In this document: positions 46,555-59,329 of the stretch, piece after piece | Position numbering within the stretch: position 1 is the first letter of the stretch | Layout: the number at the start of each line of letters is the position of its first letter | Source: Pohlia nutans | Lineage: Eukaryota > Streptophyta > Bryopsida > Bryales > Mniaceae | Length of the DNA stretch: 64,000 nucleotides | Reading direction: 5' to 3' | Assembly: GCA_022496805.1 (NCBI GenBank) | Contig: CM040085.1 | Span: forward strand, 47,459,811 to 47,523,810 | Position numbers and translations under genes: made by a program | Notes under the pieces: model-generated | Databases searched by the model: none | What the model was told of the DNA's origin: nothing | The model's input: the letters and a program-made list of their open reading frames with translations, nothing else

Positions 46555-47645
46555 ACTGATCGGGTTCCAGTTGCAGTGCATCCTGTTTCAGCACCAAATT
46601 TTCTCTTTCAATGAAATGTGTGAAAATCATTTGCATGACCTGACGCAGTGCTCACAACCGCACGGTTGACTTGTAATAGTCAACAGATCTCATTATCACC
46701 CTAATCTGAAACTGAAATCTATGACTACGCACCGTAAGAATGGCAGATTCGACTGCATGGCATACGTTTGCATTAGACTACGGACAGTCAAGTCCTAGTC
46801 AGATGCTTCCAATTTAATATTGAAATTTGACTCCCAGTAGTGAAAGAAACGAGTATACAAGGACTCCATGCAGTCATCAGATGATATGGGTGACTATGTG
46901 TAGTGAAGCATATTTGACTTTACAGCGTCGTATTATCTCACGTGTGTGTATGATGCAATACAGTCACAACCACATCACTATACGTAGTGATCAAACCATT
47001 GCTATATTATCTAATACCTCACTATAATTAGTCATGTCCATCTCATGATTTCAGCATTGGAGACTATGGATAGTCACTTCGATGTGGCTCTACAGAGTCG
47101 TATTATCCCAAGTCTATGTGTGACTTAATGCAGTCACCACCACAGTAATATGCGTAGTGATAAAACCGTTCATGCAGTCACTAATATCTCACTACAATTA
47201 GTCATAGCATTCAGAAGCTATTTCAGTATTCGTGACTATGGGTAGTCCAATAGATGTGACTCCAAAGAGTCGTATTCTCCCAACTCAATGAATGACTCAA
47301 TTCAATAACCATCTCACTACTATGCGTAGTGATAAAACCTGTCATGTATTGACTCATTGATCACTAAAAATAGTCATGCCATTTGCATATAGATGACTAC
47401 GTGTAGTCATAAATGTATGACTATATAGAGTCATATGGTTCCAAGTCCCACTGCAGGTCCCGTTTCGAGGTCCCAAAACACTGTGGGAACGCAGCATTGG
47501 GAACAAGAAGTGTCCGATATGACCCCCATTCACATTGTCCGAAGCGACTAAGTCGAAATGACTACAAACAGTGCTAGTCACATTTTGGTTTATGCCCTAT
47601 TGTAGTCATGAAACCTAGTCACATTGGGCTGGTTTTCTTGTAGTG

Positions 47646-50600
47646 TATGCTCAGGCGGGTCTCGTGGATGCGGAAGACGACTTTGTTGACGAGGAAGTCA
47701 GGGAAAGCCCTCTTGAGCTTGACAACAACAATGGGGGCATGGACGCAATAAGAATGATCATGGAGTGCCTCTCTAGATACGATAACCTCGAGGACGAAGA
47801 CCGTGAGGATTGTACTCCAACAGACGATGTGGAGGAGGATGACGCAATCCCATGGGAGGAAGGGGACTGCAGGGCAGATGTAATGGAGGAGTTAGTGGAG
47901 CATGTCCGAACTCCTCTTTTTGCAGGTGCCACAACAAGTCGGTTGGTCTTAACTCTTCTGCTACTCAATTGTTTTGCGGTGTTTGGAGTATCAAATGCAT
48001 TTGCTGACGAACTACTTTAACCGCTGCATATTCTCCTTCAAAGGACAATTACCTACCCCGTTCTCACTATGAAGCTCGGAAGTATGTGGTGAAGCTGGGA
48101 CTGTCTTATAATATTATACATGCATGCCGCAATAGATGCTGCCTGTTCAGGAAGGAGCTGCAAGATGCGAAGTCCTGTCCAAAGTGCAACGCCCCGAGAT
48201 ACAAGTCGGAGTCCAGCCCAATTCCATCCAAAATTCTACGCCATTTTTCGTTGATTCCCCGTCTAAAGCGCATGTACCGGTGTAAAAGATTGGCGGAACT
48301 TAACAATTGGCACGCCAATCGGAAGGAGGGGAGTAACGTGGATTGCGTCCCCGATTCGAAGGCCTGGAAGCACATTGAGTCATTGGTTGCCAACTTTACA
48401 GCTGAGCACATGAACATACGCTTGGGGATGGCTCTGGACGGAGTGAATCCGTTCATAAACCAGTCGCTCAGTCACTCGACATGGCCGGTTCTCCTGGTGA
48501 ACTATAATTTGCCTGCATGGCTAGTGATGAAGCCATTTTTTATCATGCTTGCATTGCTGATTCCAGGGAAAGAGAGCGTGACTTCGGAGAACATTGATGT
48601 GTACCTTACTCCACTGATTGAAGAGCTCTTGGAACTCTGGAAAGGGGTACCAACGATAGATGTGTCTGAAGAGCCCCCTAGACAGCATTTTGAACTGCCA
48701 GCTCTACTTCTTTGGTGCATGCACGACTTCCCTGCGTACGGACTAACATCTGGCCAAGTCACAAAAGGGTATAGAGCGTGTACGGAGTGTGGGCCAGATG
48801 TTACAACTCGGCGGTCAAAGGTTTTAGGAAAGAATGTATATGTAGGTCACCGCCGGTATCTCAGGAGACGACATCCCTATCGTAGGCTCAAGCAAGCATT
48901 CGATGGTCAACAGGAGTACCGGCCGCCCCCTCCAATTCTAACAGGATGCGACATCATGGGCTATGCACAAGAGAGAGTATCCTTCCTGCAGGAGTCACAG
49001 GGAAAAAGAGGTGGAGGAGAAGGCGACCCCATTCACCGGACCGGAGTGAAGCGGCTCTCAGCTCTGTACGTGCTTCCGTATTGGCAGGTACTAAGCGCAT
49101 TCACTGGTTCCAGTAACTACTTTCAAAATTGTTGACTGAATCTAGTAACTTGCTTGATAAGAAGGTTGACTGTGAATAGTGCAATTTCTGAAATCCATCA
49201 CTGCATGTAGGGAGAAAAATGAATATGGACCTATATCTTCTCAATGAATGCTTAAGATTCTTTGTCAATAGTGAGCAAATCTGACGCTGGAATGCTATGT
49301 TGGGATTTCTGGCAGGACCTCCTCATTAGACATGTTTTGGATCCCATGCATTGTGAAAAAAACATCTGCGAGAACGTGATGAAAACAATTTGGGGAGTCC
49401 GTGACACTTTGAAGGCCAGGCTAGACTTAAAAGAGGCCAATATTCGACCACATGTGCACCCGCTTCCTGGAAGGAAACCTGGGTATGTCGTACTTCCAAC
49501 AGCTCCATATGTACTATCAAAAGAGGAGAAGGCGAAATTTCTAGACATTCTCCGCAATTTGAAGACTCCTACAAACTACGCTGGCCAACTTGCAAAGTGC
49601 ATTGCGTCGGATGGGGACTTGAAGGGGCTGAAATCTCATGACTACCATGTCTTGATGCAACAGTTGCTCCCTTTGTGTTTGCGCACTCTCTTGGACAGGG
49701 ATACGCGGGTGGCAATAATGCGGCTTAGTCGGGTGTTTGTACGATTGTGCGCAAAGTCCGTAGATCCCTCGTCCATGGAACAGTTATTGGAGTACACAGC
49801 TGAGACACTATGCATGCTAGAGAAGGTTTTTCCACCTTCATTCTTTGATGTCATGTCACACCTCCCCATTCACTTGGTGCAGCAGTTGGATATATGTGGT
49901 CCCGTACACACCCGATGGATGTATCCTATTGAGCGATACTTGAAGAGACTGAAGGGCTATGTTAGGCAACGAGCAAAACCCGAGGGATCCATGGCGAGGG
50001 GGTACACAATAGAAGAGGCGTTAAGATTTTGCACAGAATACATGCAAGACTGTGAGCTAACACGCAGGAGGATCTGGGACGATCAGGAGGAAGTAGGGGC
50101 CAAGAGTGAGGTCGTGGAGGGTACAGGTCAATATCGACTCTTGACATCAGAGCTCAGGGCACGGATTCACGAGTTTGTTCTCACGAACGCGGAGCCTCTA
50201 CAGTCATACAAAGAGTAAGCATCACTTGTTTTAGTCATGCGCTCTGTCTAGAAGGGACAATGTGACTGTGTGTAGTCACCAAAGGTCTATTGCTTACTAA
50301 TTCTAGTCATCGTATTGCAACACATGACTAGAGAATGTTTTGTAGATGACGTTTCCTCTATCTGCTTCCTGTTTTTGTTATCTAAAAACTTTCCATCCAC
50401 TGTGGCTTCTAATCAGACGTCACTACTTGGAGATGGAAGCGCGGCACAGAATGCGTGCAGAGATACGCCGTCGATCACGGGGTAGAAGAGCAGAGTATCC
50501 ACCAATCGCAAGGAATGAGCAGTTTTCTGAGTGGTTTCCTGCTGCAGTGCAACGGGATGTGGCAGCAGGCACACAGGTCGATGAAGATGTTCTTGGCCTT

Positions 50601-51272
50601 TTCCTACCACCTTCATGTGAGGCAAAATCGTATCGCAGCATGTATGCATACGGGAACCATATACGTGTGCGCAGAGCAGAGGTACACTTGTCAACGTGCG
50701 ACAGCGGAGTAGCTGCAACATTCTCACAATCTTGCCGTGCCAGCAGAAAGGACAAGAACCACAGGCTCGCGAACGTGGAGTACGTGGGGTGGGTCGAAGA
50801 GATTATTGGTGCTGACTATGGGAAGTTCGAGTTACTCCTACTGTATTGTAAATGGGTCCAAGCTACGTGGATTGGGCCACGGGCAACTATGAAGAGAGAT
50901 GAGTACGGTTTCACTCTCGTGAACATTGACCGTACCATTCCGTACTCATCAGATTCGTTTGCGTTTCCTCTTCATGTTCAGCAGGTCTTCTTTGTTGACG
51001 ATGTGGCACATCCTGGGTGGAAGGTTGTTCTACGCAATCAATCACGAAGTGTGAGAGTGACCTCCATGGCTGAGGGAAGACCAGATCTACACTGCCTAAG
51101 CTTACGCGACGATGCTGAAAGTCAGGGATTGATGGCACAGAATGTCACTGATGATACTGCAGCAATGCCGCCTGTTTTATCAAGTTCCAGGGAGCTTTCT
51201 AGCAACGAGGTGCAGCTTGCTCTGCAAATGGAGGATACAGAGGCGGACTACAATGATGAGTCACCACAGTAG
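47646..51272 (+). pseudogene. tnp2: tnp2-type CACTA transposase, nearly complete but frameshifted
   Basis: The TNPD/TNP2 transposase cuts CACTA ends. Exons: 47646 to about 48015, about 48018-49087, 49316-50214, 50417-51272. The first part (LVDAEDDFVDEEV, SRLVLTLLLLN) directly abuts the CACTA end at 47645, so the N-terminus is missing. Near 48015 the frame shifts between FADELL and SKDNYLPRSHYEARK. Core tnp2 motifs follow: CPKCNAPRYK, STWPVLLVNYNLPAW, ALLIPGKESV, NIDVYLTPLIEEL, HDFPAYG, KGYRACTECGPD, LPYWQ-DLLIRHVLDPMHCEKN, then a DUF4218-like part (PPSFFDVMSHLPIHLV, RWMYPIERYLKRLKGYV) and a DUF4216-like part (YVGWVEEIIGADYGKF, FVDDVAHPGWKVV). One frameshift is the only clear lesion apart from the lost start. 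Confidence 0.88.
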
Positions 51273-51561
51273 GACTGTAGGAGCCCAACTACTATCTATA
51301 GAAATTTGGTACAGCAAACGTAGTACACACTATGGGAAAGGGGTAAGCATTTTTCCAAAGAGATAAATCCTCTGCAAAAGGGTAAACCATCTACAAAAGG
51401 GATAAGCAATCTGCAAAAGGAGAAAGCGCTTAAGCAAAGCAAAGAACATTGTTTTGATGCAAGAAATATTGTTTTAGAAGCAGTAAAGACTGTTTCAAAG
51501 CGTTAAGGACTATTTCAAAGCGTTATGCGCTGTCAACGGCTCCAAAGTCCTCAAGCAAGTA
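51273..51561. repeat. 3' flank of tnp2 with AAAGGGATAAGCA repeats
   Basis: 51273-51325 matches the CACTA arm at 58325-58377 (GGACTGTAGGAGCCCAACTA), then similarity ends. It is followed by short imperfect repeats of CTGCAAAAGGGATAAGCA. Confidence 0.65.
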
Positions 51562-52141
51562 TTAACCCCTAAACATCACAGCGTCCAGTTTCTGAACGAC
51601 TAACAGATTCAAACCCACTCTACGTTCTCATCAATGCTTGGATGAAAGTCATTTTGGAGATACTTCACCAAGTTGTTGTTCTATCTAATGGTTGGATTTA
51701 GTCATATTTGAGTACATAATTTTCTAAAATTACAAATGTAGAAGTATGTCAAATCGTTGACCAAGCCAAAATTGCATTGACTATAGTTCAAAAGTGGCCT
51801 TGCAAAAATGAGGTCATAGATTTAATGAATACAAAAATTTCAAAGAATCACCACGTTTAAGAGTATCTCATTTCAAATTCATTCCAGCAAATTTTACTCA
51901 AAAATTATTAAAATTTTGTTTGTAATAAAGTTTAGAAGGAATTTTTAATTTTAATTTCAAATTTTATAATAAAATATCGGTGGTAGTATTGGTGAATTGA
52001 ATCGTACAAATGGAATCTAAAATTCAAAATCTAGAACTTTCATTTGTATACCAATTCCCAAATATTCTTCTAAACAATACTTTATGATGATTTTTTGCAA
52101 ATTGTCAATTTCAGGGACACCTTGGTACGTTTATGGGTTAA
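51562..52141. repeat. TTAA element, family 2
   Basis: 580 bp, TTAACCCCTAAACATCACAG to GGTACGTTTATGGGTTAA. The interior resembles 32901-33200 read in reverse and the outer element at 23193. It interrupts the AAGCA repeat zone, which resumes at 52142. Confidence 0.82.
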
Positions 52142-52515
52142 GCGCGATTGTAAAGCAATAAGCACAATTTGATGCTATAAACATTGTTCAATAACATCAA
52201 GCACAAGATGAAAGCAACAAGCACCATCTCGAACCAAGAAAAAAATTCCACTAAGCAAGCACTGTTGTAACTAAGGACTCAGTACCTTGATGAAGCCATA
52301 ATGACTGCTTTCAAAACACTTAGTATTACAAAACTCTCCCAAAGCAACTAAGCGTAGTAAAGCTCTCCAAAGCAACTAAATGAAGGAAACTCTCCAAAGC
52401 ATCATATCTCAAGCTGAGATACGATGTTTATCAGTTCCGACGTGTCAAATGTTTAGATTGGAGTACGAATGGGACTTAACAACAAATAACCTAAATTAAT
52501 TGACAACAGAGTGAA
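52142..52515. repeat. Imperfect AAGCAA.TAAGC repeats
   Basis: Continuation of the zone interrupted by the TTAA element: AAAGCAATAAGCACAA, AAGCAACAAGCACC, CTAAGCAAGCAC, AAAGCAACTAAG. Confidence 0.6.
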
Positions 52516-53700
52516 ATGACTTACTTGCGAGCACTACAAGTATTGGACATGGTGATCGATATGTTGGTCTGGAACTATGCGTTTTTGCACTACATCTTTA
52601 CGGTTGCCGAGATAGTTGTCTCCAAAGCCCATAACTCAATAGCAAGGCTCCTCGCAGCGTTTGGTATTCTAGTGTTCAAGCTCCACCGTCGGTCTTGCAG
52701 CCAGAATGCATTATGGTTTGTATCAAGGAGGACTCTCCTTTCAATCTCCTTCCGTATGTTTCTCCTATCTACGCCTGGAATCCCAACAACCCCTCTCCCG
52801 CTCCCCTGTATCGCACCACAAGATGCGAAAGTGCATACAATCTCCTTTGCCATCACTAATCTAGACAGTTGATTCCCTACAAGATGAGCCTTCATTCCTA
52901 CCTTAAGATTGGTAAATACAACCTGACCCAACTTGACATTTTGAACAGAACTAGATGTGGGGGAACCAATCCTTTTATCAAAGGGTGACCAAGCAGCTTC
53001 TCAAAAGCTAAATGTTGAACCTCTTCAGAGTAACCACTCAACTGATTAGCAGTAGACATTGCAATATCACAGCTACATGTAGCACTCAGCCTCTGGGCTT
53101 GCCTATGATAGAAGCCGCGAGCCCTACTTGGAGCATTTTGAACCTTCTCTGCAATGAGGGTTGTGGCAGATGTCAATGGAATCCGTAGTCTCAAAACCTT
53201 TACGAGCCCTAGAACAACAAGTAGCCTCCCGCATGTCTATCCTCCTCTTCTGTGCATACCACTCCGTCTATAACCCTCCGGATTTTGGAGGCGCTCTTTG
53301 GGAGCCCATCTCTGAGACTTTAACGCAATGTCTGCACTTACAGAAGTTTGCTCTTCCAGGACCATTTCAAATTCACAAATGCAAAGTAACATAGTATCAA
53401 CCTTCTAGTCCTAGAATCCAAACCCAGGACACAAGCGGTGCAAAAAATTTCTAAACCTCTCTCTAAGGCTTCAACAACACCAATCTACAGACTAATGGTC
53501 TTTACTCTTCAAAAACAGGAGAGACGAAGACAGCAGAGAAAGCAAACTGGTGAAACCCTGAGCCATAGCCAGAAATCGAGTGAATAAACAAAGAGGGAAT
53601 GATGAACAAGGGAGATAAGTCGCAACAATAAAAGTATACATGTGGCCATTGATTGAGATTGAACTAGATGAACAACTAAAATTACACAGAGTTTGGAAAG
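52516..53700 (-). pseudogene. Decayed coding-like stretch
   Basis: Minus-strand frames 53194-52898 and 52931-52590 look like parts of one protein joined by a frame change near 52910 (VKLGQVVFTNLKVGMKAHLVGNQ, GVVGIPGVDRRNIRKEIE). I do not recognise it. The position inside the CACTA spacer and the broken frame suggest a captured or second transposon gene in decay. Confidence 0.35.
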
Positions 53701-53959
53701 AATCATTTAATATTCATTGAATTTGTAACAGATATCATCCATTTAGGACAGTGATTCAACATATAAAGATTGGTTACAGACTAAAATCATTCCTTAAGCT
53801 AAATATAAAAGTCTCATCCAGCCTTCTCAATTAAGCCAAAGATTATATACCTATTATTAGAATGTATGTTGAAGTTGATTCGATACATAAACTCATTTTT
53901 TCAAGAGAGATGTGTTCACAGATGGTTTAAAACGAGTGGTAACACTCTTATTGGCTCCT

Positions 53960-55063
53960 AATCTGATGCTTCTACCTAGAGGTTGCGGATTTTAAATCAT
54001 ATGTTAAGGACTTTGATCACAACAGTATCAACAAGATTGTGGGACTTGGTGATATGCATCTCTTTAAATTTTTTGTTGAGGAGGACGGAAATGATCGAGG
54101 TTGGCCGGACATGAGGTACAAGAAGCGAGCAACATAATTATCATGGCTCCCGCCGCCCCCCGTCAAAATGTGGATGGCTGATAGCCTGGGTAGACCTTGA
54201 TTGCGAACCAGTGACCTGCATCTTGTTCCCTTTAAGCCATTATGGCGAATTATAGAGGTCAATCTGAGGAAGTTGAATACTGAAAAAGAGCATGCAAAGG
54301 CTTGTGAATGAACAGAGAAACATGGTTTCATTAAGAATGGTATTTCTAAGTACGTTGAGTTCTAGAAATCAAGTATCGCCCAGAACAGGAGATACTTTGA
54401 GAAGATGGTCGGCTACATTGCATACTCGGAGCGGATCTACACGGAGATCAATTGTCCATTGCCCACAACTTCTGCAACACTTATAGAGGGATTCTGGCCA
54501 ATTTCAAACTAGTCACATAATCATGCTCACGCTATCCCGGATTTTGGATCTAGCCCAATCAATCATGAGGACATTACTCCCAATGATGATGTTGACCCTT
54601 TTCCTTATTGTGATCCCGCAAAGGAGAGGCAAAGTTGACCTTTAATCCCTTCCGCCACATGCTCCTTGGGGACTTTGTTCTTTGTTGACCAAGCAACAAT
54701 CATTACCTTTCCGTGTGGCTTGGACAAGTGTTAGAGTATGTCGACCTTTCCCTAGGTTTAAACTATAGAAACTTTAAGTGGAATGGTGGATTCCTTTGAA
54801 ATCGAATGAGGAGAAGTCGGTTGTTGCTAGAGAGTGTTGGACACGCCAATGGCAAAAGGAGCCATGTCTTTTCAAAGTAGTGAACGCAAGCATTGTCATA
54901 TTCTCTCATAGGATGCCCTCGCATGCCAAAAAAAGGTCACCTACGACGTGAGTAATTTCTGAGGCGTTCGTAGCAGCTGCTTTGGCAAACCTTGAAGCCG
55001 CTGGTGCCGTAATGGATCGAGACATTGACGAAGATGCAGAGGACCGATTTTCTTCTATCGACC
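53960..55063 (+). pseudogene. Decayed coding-like stretch, unidentified
   Basis: Plus-strand pieces such as KIVGLGDMHLFKFFVEEDG and YFEKMVGYIAYSERIYTEIN are protein-like but interrupted by stops and frame changes. It ends at ACC next to the CACTA start at 55064. I cannot name the source. Confidence 0.3.
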
Positions 55064-56154
55064 CACTACAAGAACACCAGCCCAATGTGACTAGGTTTCA
55101 TGACTACAATAGGGCATAAACCAAAATGTGACTAGCACTGTTTGTAGTCATTTCGACTTAGTCGCTTCGGACAATGTGACTGGGGGTCATATCGGACACT
55201 TCTTGTTCCCAATGCTGCGTTCCCACAGTGTTTTGGGACCTCGAAACGGGACCTGCAGTGGGACTTGGAACCATATGACTCTATATAGTCATACATTTAT
55301 GACTACACGTAGTCATCTATATGCAAATGGCATGACTATTTTTAGTGATCAATGAGTCAATACATGACAGGTTTTATCACTACGCATAGTAGTGAGATGG
55401 TTATTGAATTGAGTCATTCATTGAGTTGGGAGAATACGACTCTTTGGAGTCACATCTATTGGACTACCCATAGTCACGAATACTGAAATAGCTTCTGAAT
55501 GCTATGACTAATTGTAGTGAGATATTAGTGACTGCATGAACGGTTTTATCACTACGCATATTACTGTGGTGGTGACTGCATTAAGTCACACATAGACTTG
55601 GGATAATACGACTCTGTAGAGCCACATCGAAGTGACTATCCATAGTCTCCAATGCTGAAATCATGAGATGGACATGACTAATTATAGTGAGGTATTAGAT
55701 AATATAGCAATGGTTTGATCACTACGTATAGTGATGTGGTTGTGACTGTATTGCATCATACACACACGTGAGATAATACGACGCTGTAAAGTCAAATATG
55801 CTTCACTACACATAGTCACCCATATCATCTGATGACTGCATGGAGTCCTTGTATACTCGTTTCTTTCACTACTGGGAGTCAAATTTCAATATTAAATTGG
55901 AAGCATCTGACTAGGACTTGACTGTCCGTAGTCTAATGCAAACGTATGCCATGCAGTCGAATCTGCCATTCTTACGGTGCGTAGTCATAGATTTCAGTTT
56001 CAGATTAGGGTGATAATGAGATCTGTTGACTATTACAAGTCAACCGTGCGGTTGTGAGCACTGCGTCAGGTCATGCAAATGATTTTCACACATTTCATTG
56101 AAAGAGAAAATTTGGTGCTGAAACAGGATGCACTGCAACTGGAACCCGATCAGT

Positions 56155-56475
56155 CTAAATTGCTTGGGAGAAGGACAAATCAATGTCCATGAACTCTGTG
56201 GGCCACAGTACAAAGTGCCCTATTGCTTGTCCTACCAAGGTCACGGGTGGATCATCTAGATCTACGGGTGCAAACAAACTGTAGTCGTCATCTAGGCTTT
56301 TCTGCACTTCTACAGACACGGTTCCTGCAATTATGGTTTTCCCGTGTAGAGAAGCCCCAGCTACATTCTGCACTTTCCCGAGTGCCACAACTTTATCCTC
56401 CTCCCCTTCTTCAATTCCCTTGAGTCTCACAGGGTCACCCTTCTTGAACTCCGGGTCCTCACCTTTTTGTACAAC
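56155..56475 (-). CDS. Terminal exon of a CACTA accessory-type protein, mirror copy
   Basis: The same 107 codons as 46234-46554, on the opposite strand, with identical predicted protein. Confidence 0.6.
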   Translation of the reverse strand, partial: VVQKGEDPEFKKGDPVRLKGIEEGEEDKVVALGKVQNVAGASLHGKTIIAGTVSVEVQKSLDDDYSLFAPVDLDDPPVTLVGQAIGHFVLWPTEFMDIDLSFSQAI

Positions 56476-57513
56476 CTATAATAATAAAAAAAACACAAAA
56501 CAAGGATCAGTTGGGACTAAATTGTTGCTTTGATACAAAGATGTACTTCTCCAAGGCTCATGGCACTTATTCAAATTCTATGACTGTGAGAAGTCATATA
56601 TTCTAACGTCATTACTAATATCAGTCACGTATTCTAACTTCATGACTGAATCTAGTCAAGCCTGGTCACTCGTTCCATATGAATGACTACAAACAGTCAC
56701 GAACTTGGCATAATGAATTTCTAAAGAACTAAGGCACAACATTCCAGGAAGTGGCTCATGGCACTGTGAGCTCAAAAACCACCATGGAGGTGGCCTTTGA
56801 TCACAAGGAGATCAAGGGAACAAGATCACATGAAGAGAAGAAGAAGAGAGAAGAGAAGACAAGAAGAAGATAGGGAACAAGGAAGAGCAAAAAAAGAAAA
56901 CCTCCCGCCGGACTCCCTTTGAGCCCCTTCCGGTTTTTGGGTCGCCATTTCTTCATCCTAGCTCGGAATTGGGCGTGCCTTGGCCTTTTGGAAAGCCAAC
57001 TTCATTGTGCATCTACCCTCAAAATCTCAACAGCATAGGATTCAAGACCTAGGACTGATTGCGAAAGAAATGGGGCTCTTTTTTCTACTGCCGGCGGGGG
57101 AAACCTTGCAACACCCCTAACTTTGGGGGTGTGTATCTCACTCCCTACAACTCGGAATTGGACATGCCATATACCAATGGAAAGCTCTACTCACAAGCTA
57201 CTCACCCTAAAAATCTCAGCTAATTTAGACAAGAATAGAGTGACTGATGGGGAAAAGACCGAGAGGCATTCCATGGAAATGAGCAAAATACACCACACTA
57301 TACTTGAGTACAAAGCAAGTACAAACACAATGGAAGAGGGGATCAAGATTAGAGAGAAGGAGGCCCAGCTCTTAAATACAAAAGAAGGAGCCGCCAAAGA
57401 GGCGGCTCACCCTAACCCTAAGGCCCTAACCCTAAGGCCTCCACGGATGAATGATACTCCAACCTCTACGGCTCTCCATCTTGACGAACCTCCACGAATG
57501 AATGTAACTCACA

Positions 57514-58390
57514 AATAGATGTGTCTGAAGAGCCCTCTAGACAGCATTTTAAACTGCGGGCTCTACTTCTTTGGTGCATGTACGACTTCCCTGCGTACGG
57601 ACTAACATTTGGCCAAGTCACAAAAGGGTATAGAGCGTGTACGGAGTGTGGGCCAGATGTTACAACTCGGCGGTCAAAGGCTTTAGGAAAGAATGTATAT
57701 GTAGGTCACCGCCGGTATCTCAGTAGATGGCATCCCTATCGTAGGCTCAAGCAAGCATTCGATGGTCAACAGGAGTACCGGCCGCCCCCTCCAATTCTAA
57801 CAGGATGCGACATCATGGGCTATGCACAAGAGAGAGTATCCTTCCTGCAGGAGTCACAGGGAAGAAGAGGTGGAGGAGAAGGCGACCCCATTCACCGGAC
57901 CGGAGTGAAGCGGCTCTCAGCTCTGTACGTGCTTCCGTATTGGCAGGTACTAAGCGCATTCACTGGTTCCAGTAACTACTTTCAAAATTGTTGACTGAAT
58001 CTAGTAACCTGCTTGATAAGAAGGTTGACTGTGAATAGTGCAATTTCTGAAATCCATCACTGCATGTAGGGAGAAAAATGAATATGGACCTATATCTTCT
58101 CAATGAATGCTTAAGATTCTTTGTCAATAGTGAGCAAATCTGACGCTGGAATTCTATGTTGGGATTTCTGGCAGGACCTCCTCATTAGACATGTTTTGGA
58201 TCCCATGCAATGTGAAAAAAAACATCTGCGAGAACGTGATGAAAACAATTTGGGGAGTCCGTGACACTTTGAAGGCCAAGCTAGACTTAAAAGAGGCCAG
58301 ACTAGACTTACAATGATAAGTCACCACAGTAGGACTGTAGGAGCCCAACTACTATCTGTAGAATTTTGGTACAGCAAAGGAGTAGTCACA
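57514..58390 (+). pseudogene. tnp2 remnant in element B with internal deletion
   Basis: 57514-58290 matches 48657-49433. The sequence then jumps through GGCCAGACTAGACTTACAATGA to the part matching 51256-51325. The deletion removed the end of tnp2 including the DUF4218- and DUF4216-like parts. Confidence 0.85.
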
Positions 58391-58418
58391 GAGATTGCAC
58401 AGTTAACAAATTCGAGTT

Positions 58419-59329
58419 GTATGGACAAAGGCAGTTCATTACCAATATAAGTAAAGAAAATTGTCCAGTTGACTATGTAATTTTGCAATCATTACCAATA
58501 TAAGTAAAGAAAACTATGCACATGACTACAGTATTTTGCAATCACTTTGACATCTCAAAAAAGTACGGAAAGGTGATCAGTAATAGCTCATTTGTCAACA
58601 TGGGAAACCAATTTTTGGACTCTCTTGCAATTAGTTAGTAATTGTTTGAAGTTGTATTTATAGGTGTTGCTAAAACGCAATTCATTACTAGTATAAGTAA
58701 AGGAAACTGTGTAGATGACTATGTTATTTTGCATTCATTACTAATTTAAGTAAAGAAAACTGTCCACATGACTACGTTATTTTGCAATCACTTTGACGTC
58801 TCCAAAAAATATGGGAAGGTGATCAATTATAGCCCAATGTGTCAGCCTGGGAAATCTAAAGCAAAGTTAAGCATACAAGGCATTTTCATGCATCTGGGAA
58901 GTAAGTGGACAGATAGAGCAAGTGCTAATCATGATTTTTGGACTCTCTTGCAATTAGTTACTAATTTTTGAAGTTGTATTTATAGGTGTTACTAAAATGC
59001 AATTCATTACCAATATAAGTAAAGGAAACTGTGTCGATGACTATGTTATATCGCAGTCATTACTAATTCCAGTAAAGAAAACTGTCCACATGACTACGTT
59101 ATTTTGCAATCACTTTGACATCTCAAAAAAGTATGGGAAGGTGATCAATAACAGCTTCTTTGTGAGCATGGGAAATCTGTAGCAAAGTTAAGCATACAAG
59201 GCAATTTCGTGCATCTGGATCGCAAGTGGAAAGATAGAGCAAGTGGAATCATGATTTTTGGACGCCCAACCCAATTACTTACTAATTTTTGAAGGTGTAT
59301 TTAGTAGTGTTTCTAGAATGGTGCCCTAA
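58419..59329. repeat. Three diverged repeats of about 300 bp in element B
   Basis: Mirror of the set at 43380-44290. Confidence 0.75.

Larger units (their letters stand above)
41560..47645. repeat. Left arm of the 19.6-kb palindrome
   Basis: Reverse complement of 55064-61149. Every pair of matching positions I checked sums to 102709, so no insertion or deletion is evident over 6086 bp. Only two base differences were noticed, both near the inner end. The arm holds about 1.3 kb of flank (41560-42878) and one complete CACTA element (42879-47645). Confidence 0.93.
42879..47645 (-). mobile_element. Internally deleted CACTA (En/Spm) element A
   Basis: 4767 bp, starts CACTACAAGAAAACCAGCCC and ends with its complement GGGCTGGTTTTCTTGTAGTG. 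The subterminal zones are packed with short GTCA..TGACT and GTAGTCAT motifs of the kind bound by CACTA accessory proteins. It carries only a tnp2 remnant (44419-45195, minus) and one exon of a second gene (46234-46554, plus). Flanks GGT and TAT do not match, unlike those of its mirror copy. Confidence 0.9.
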
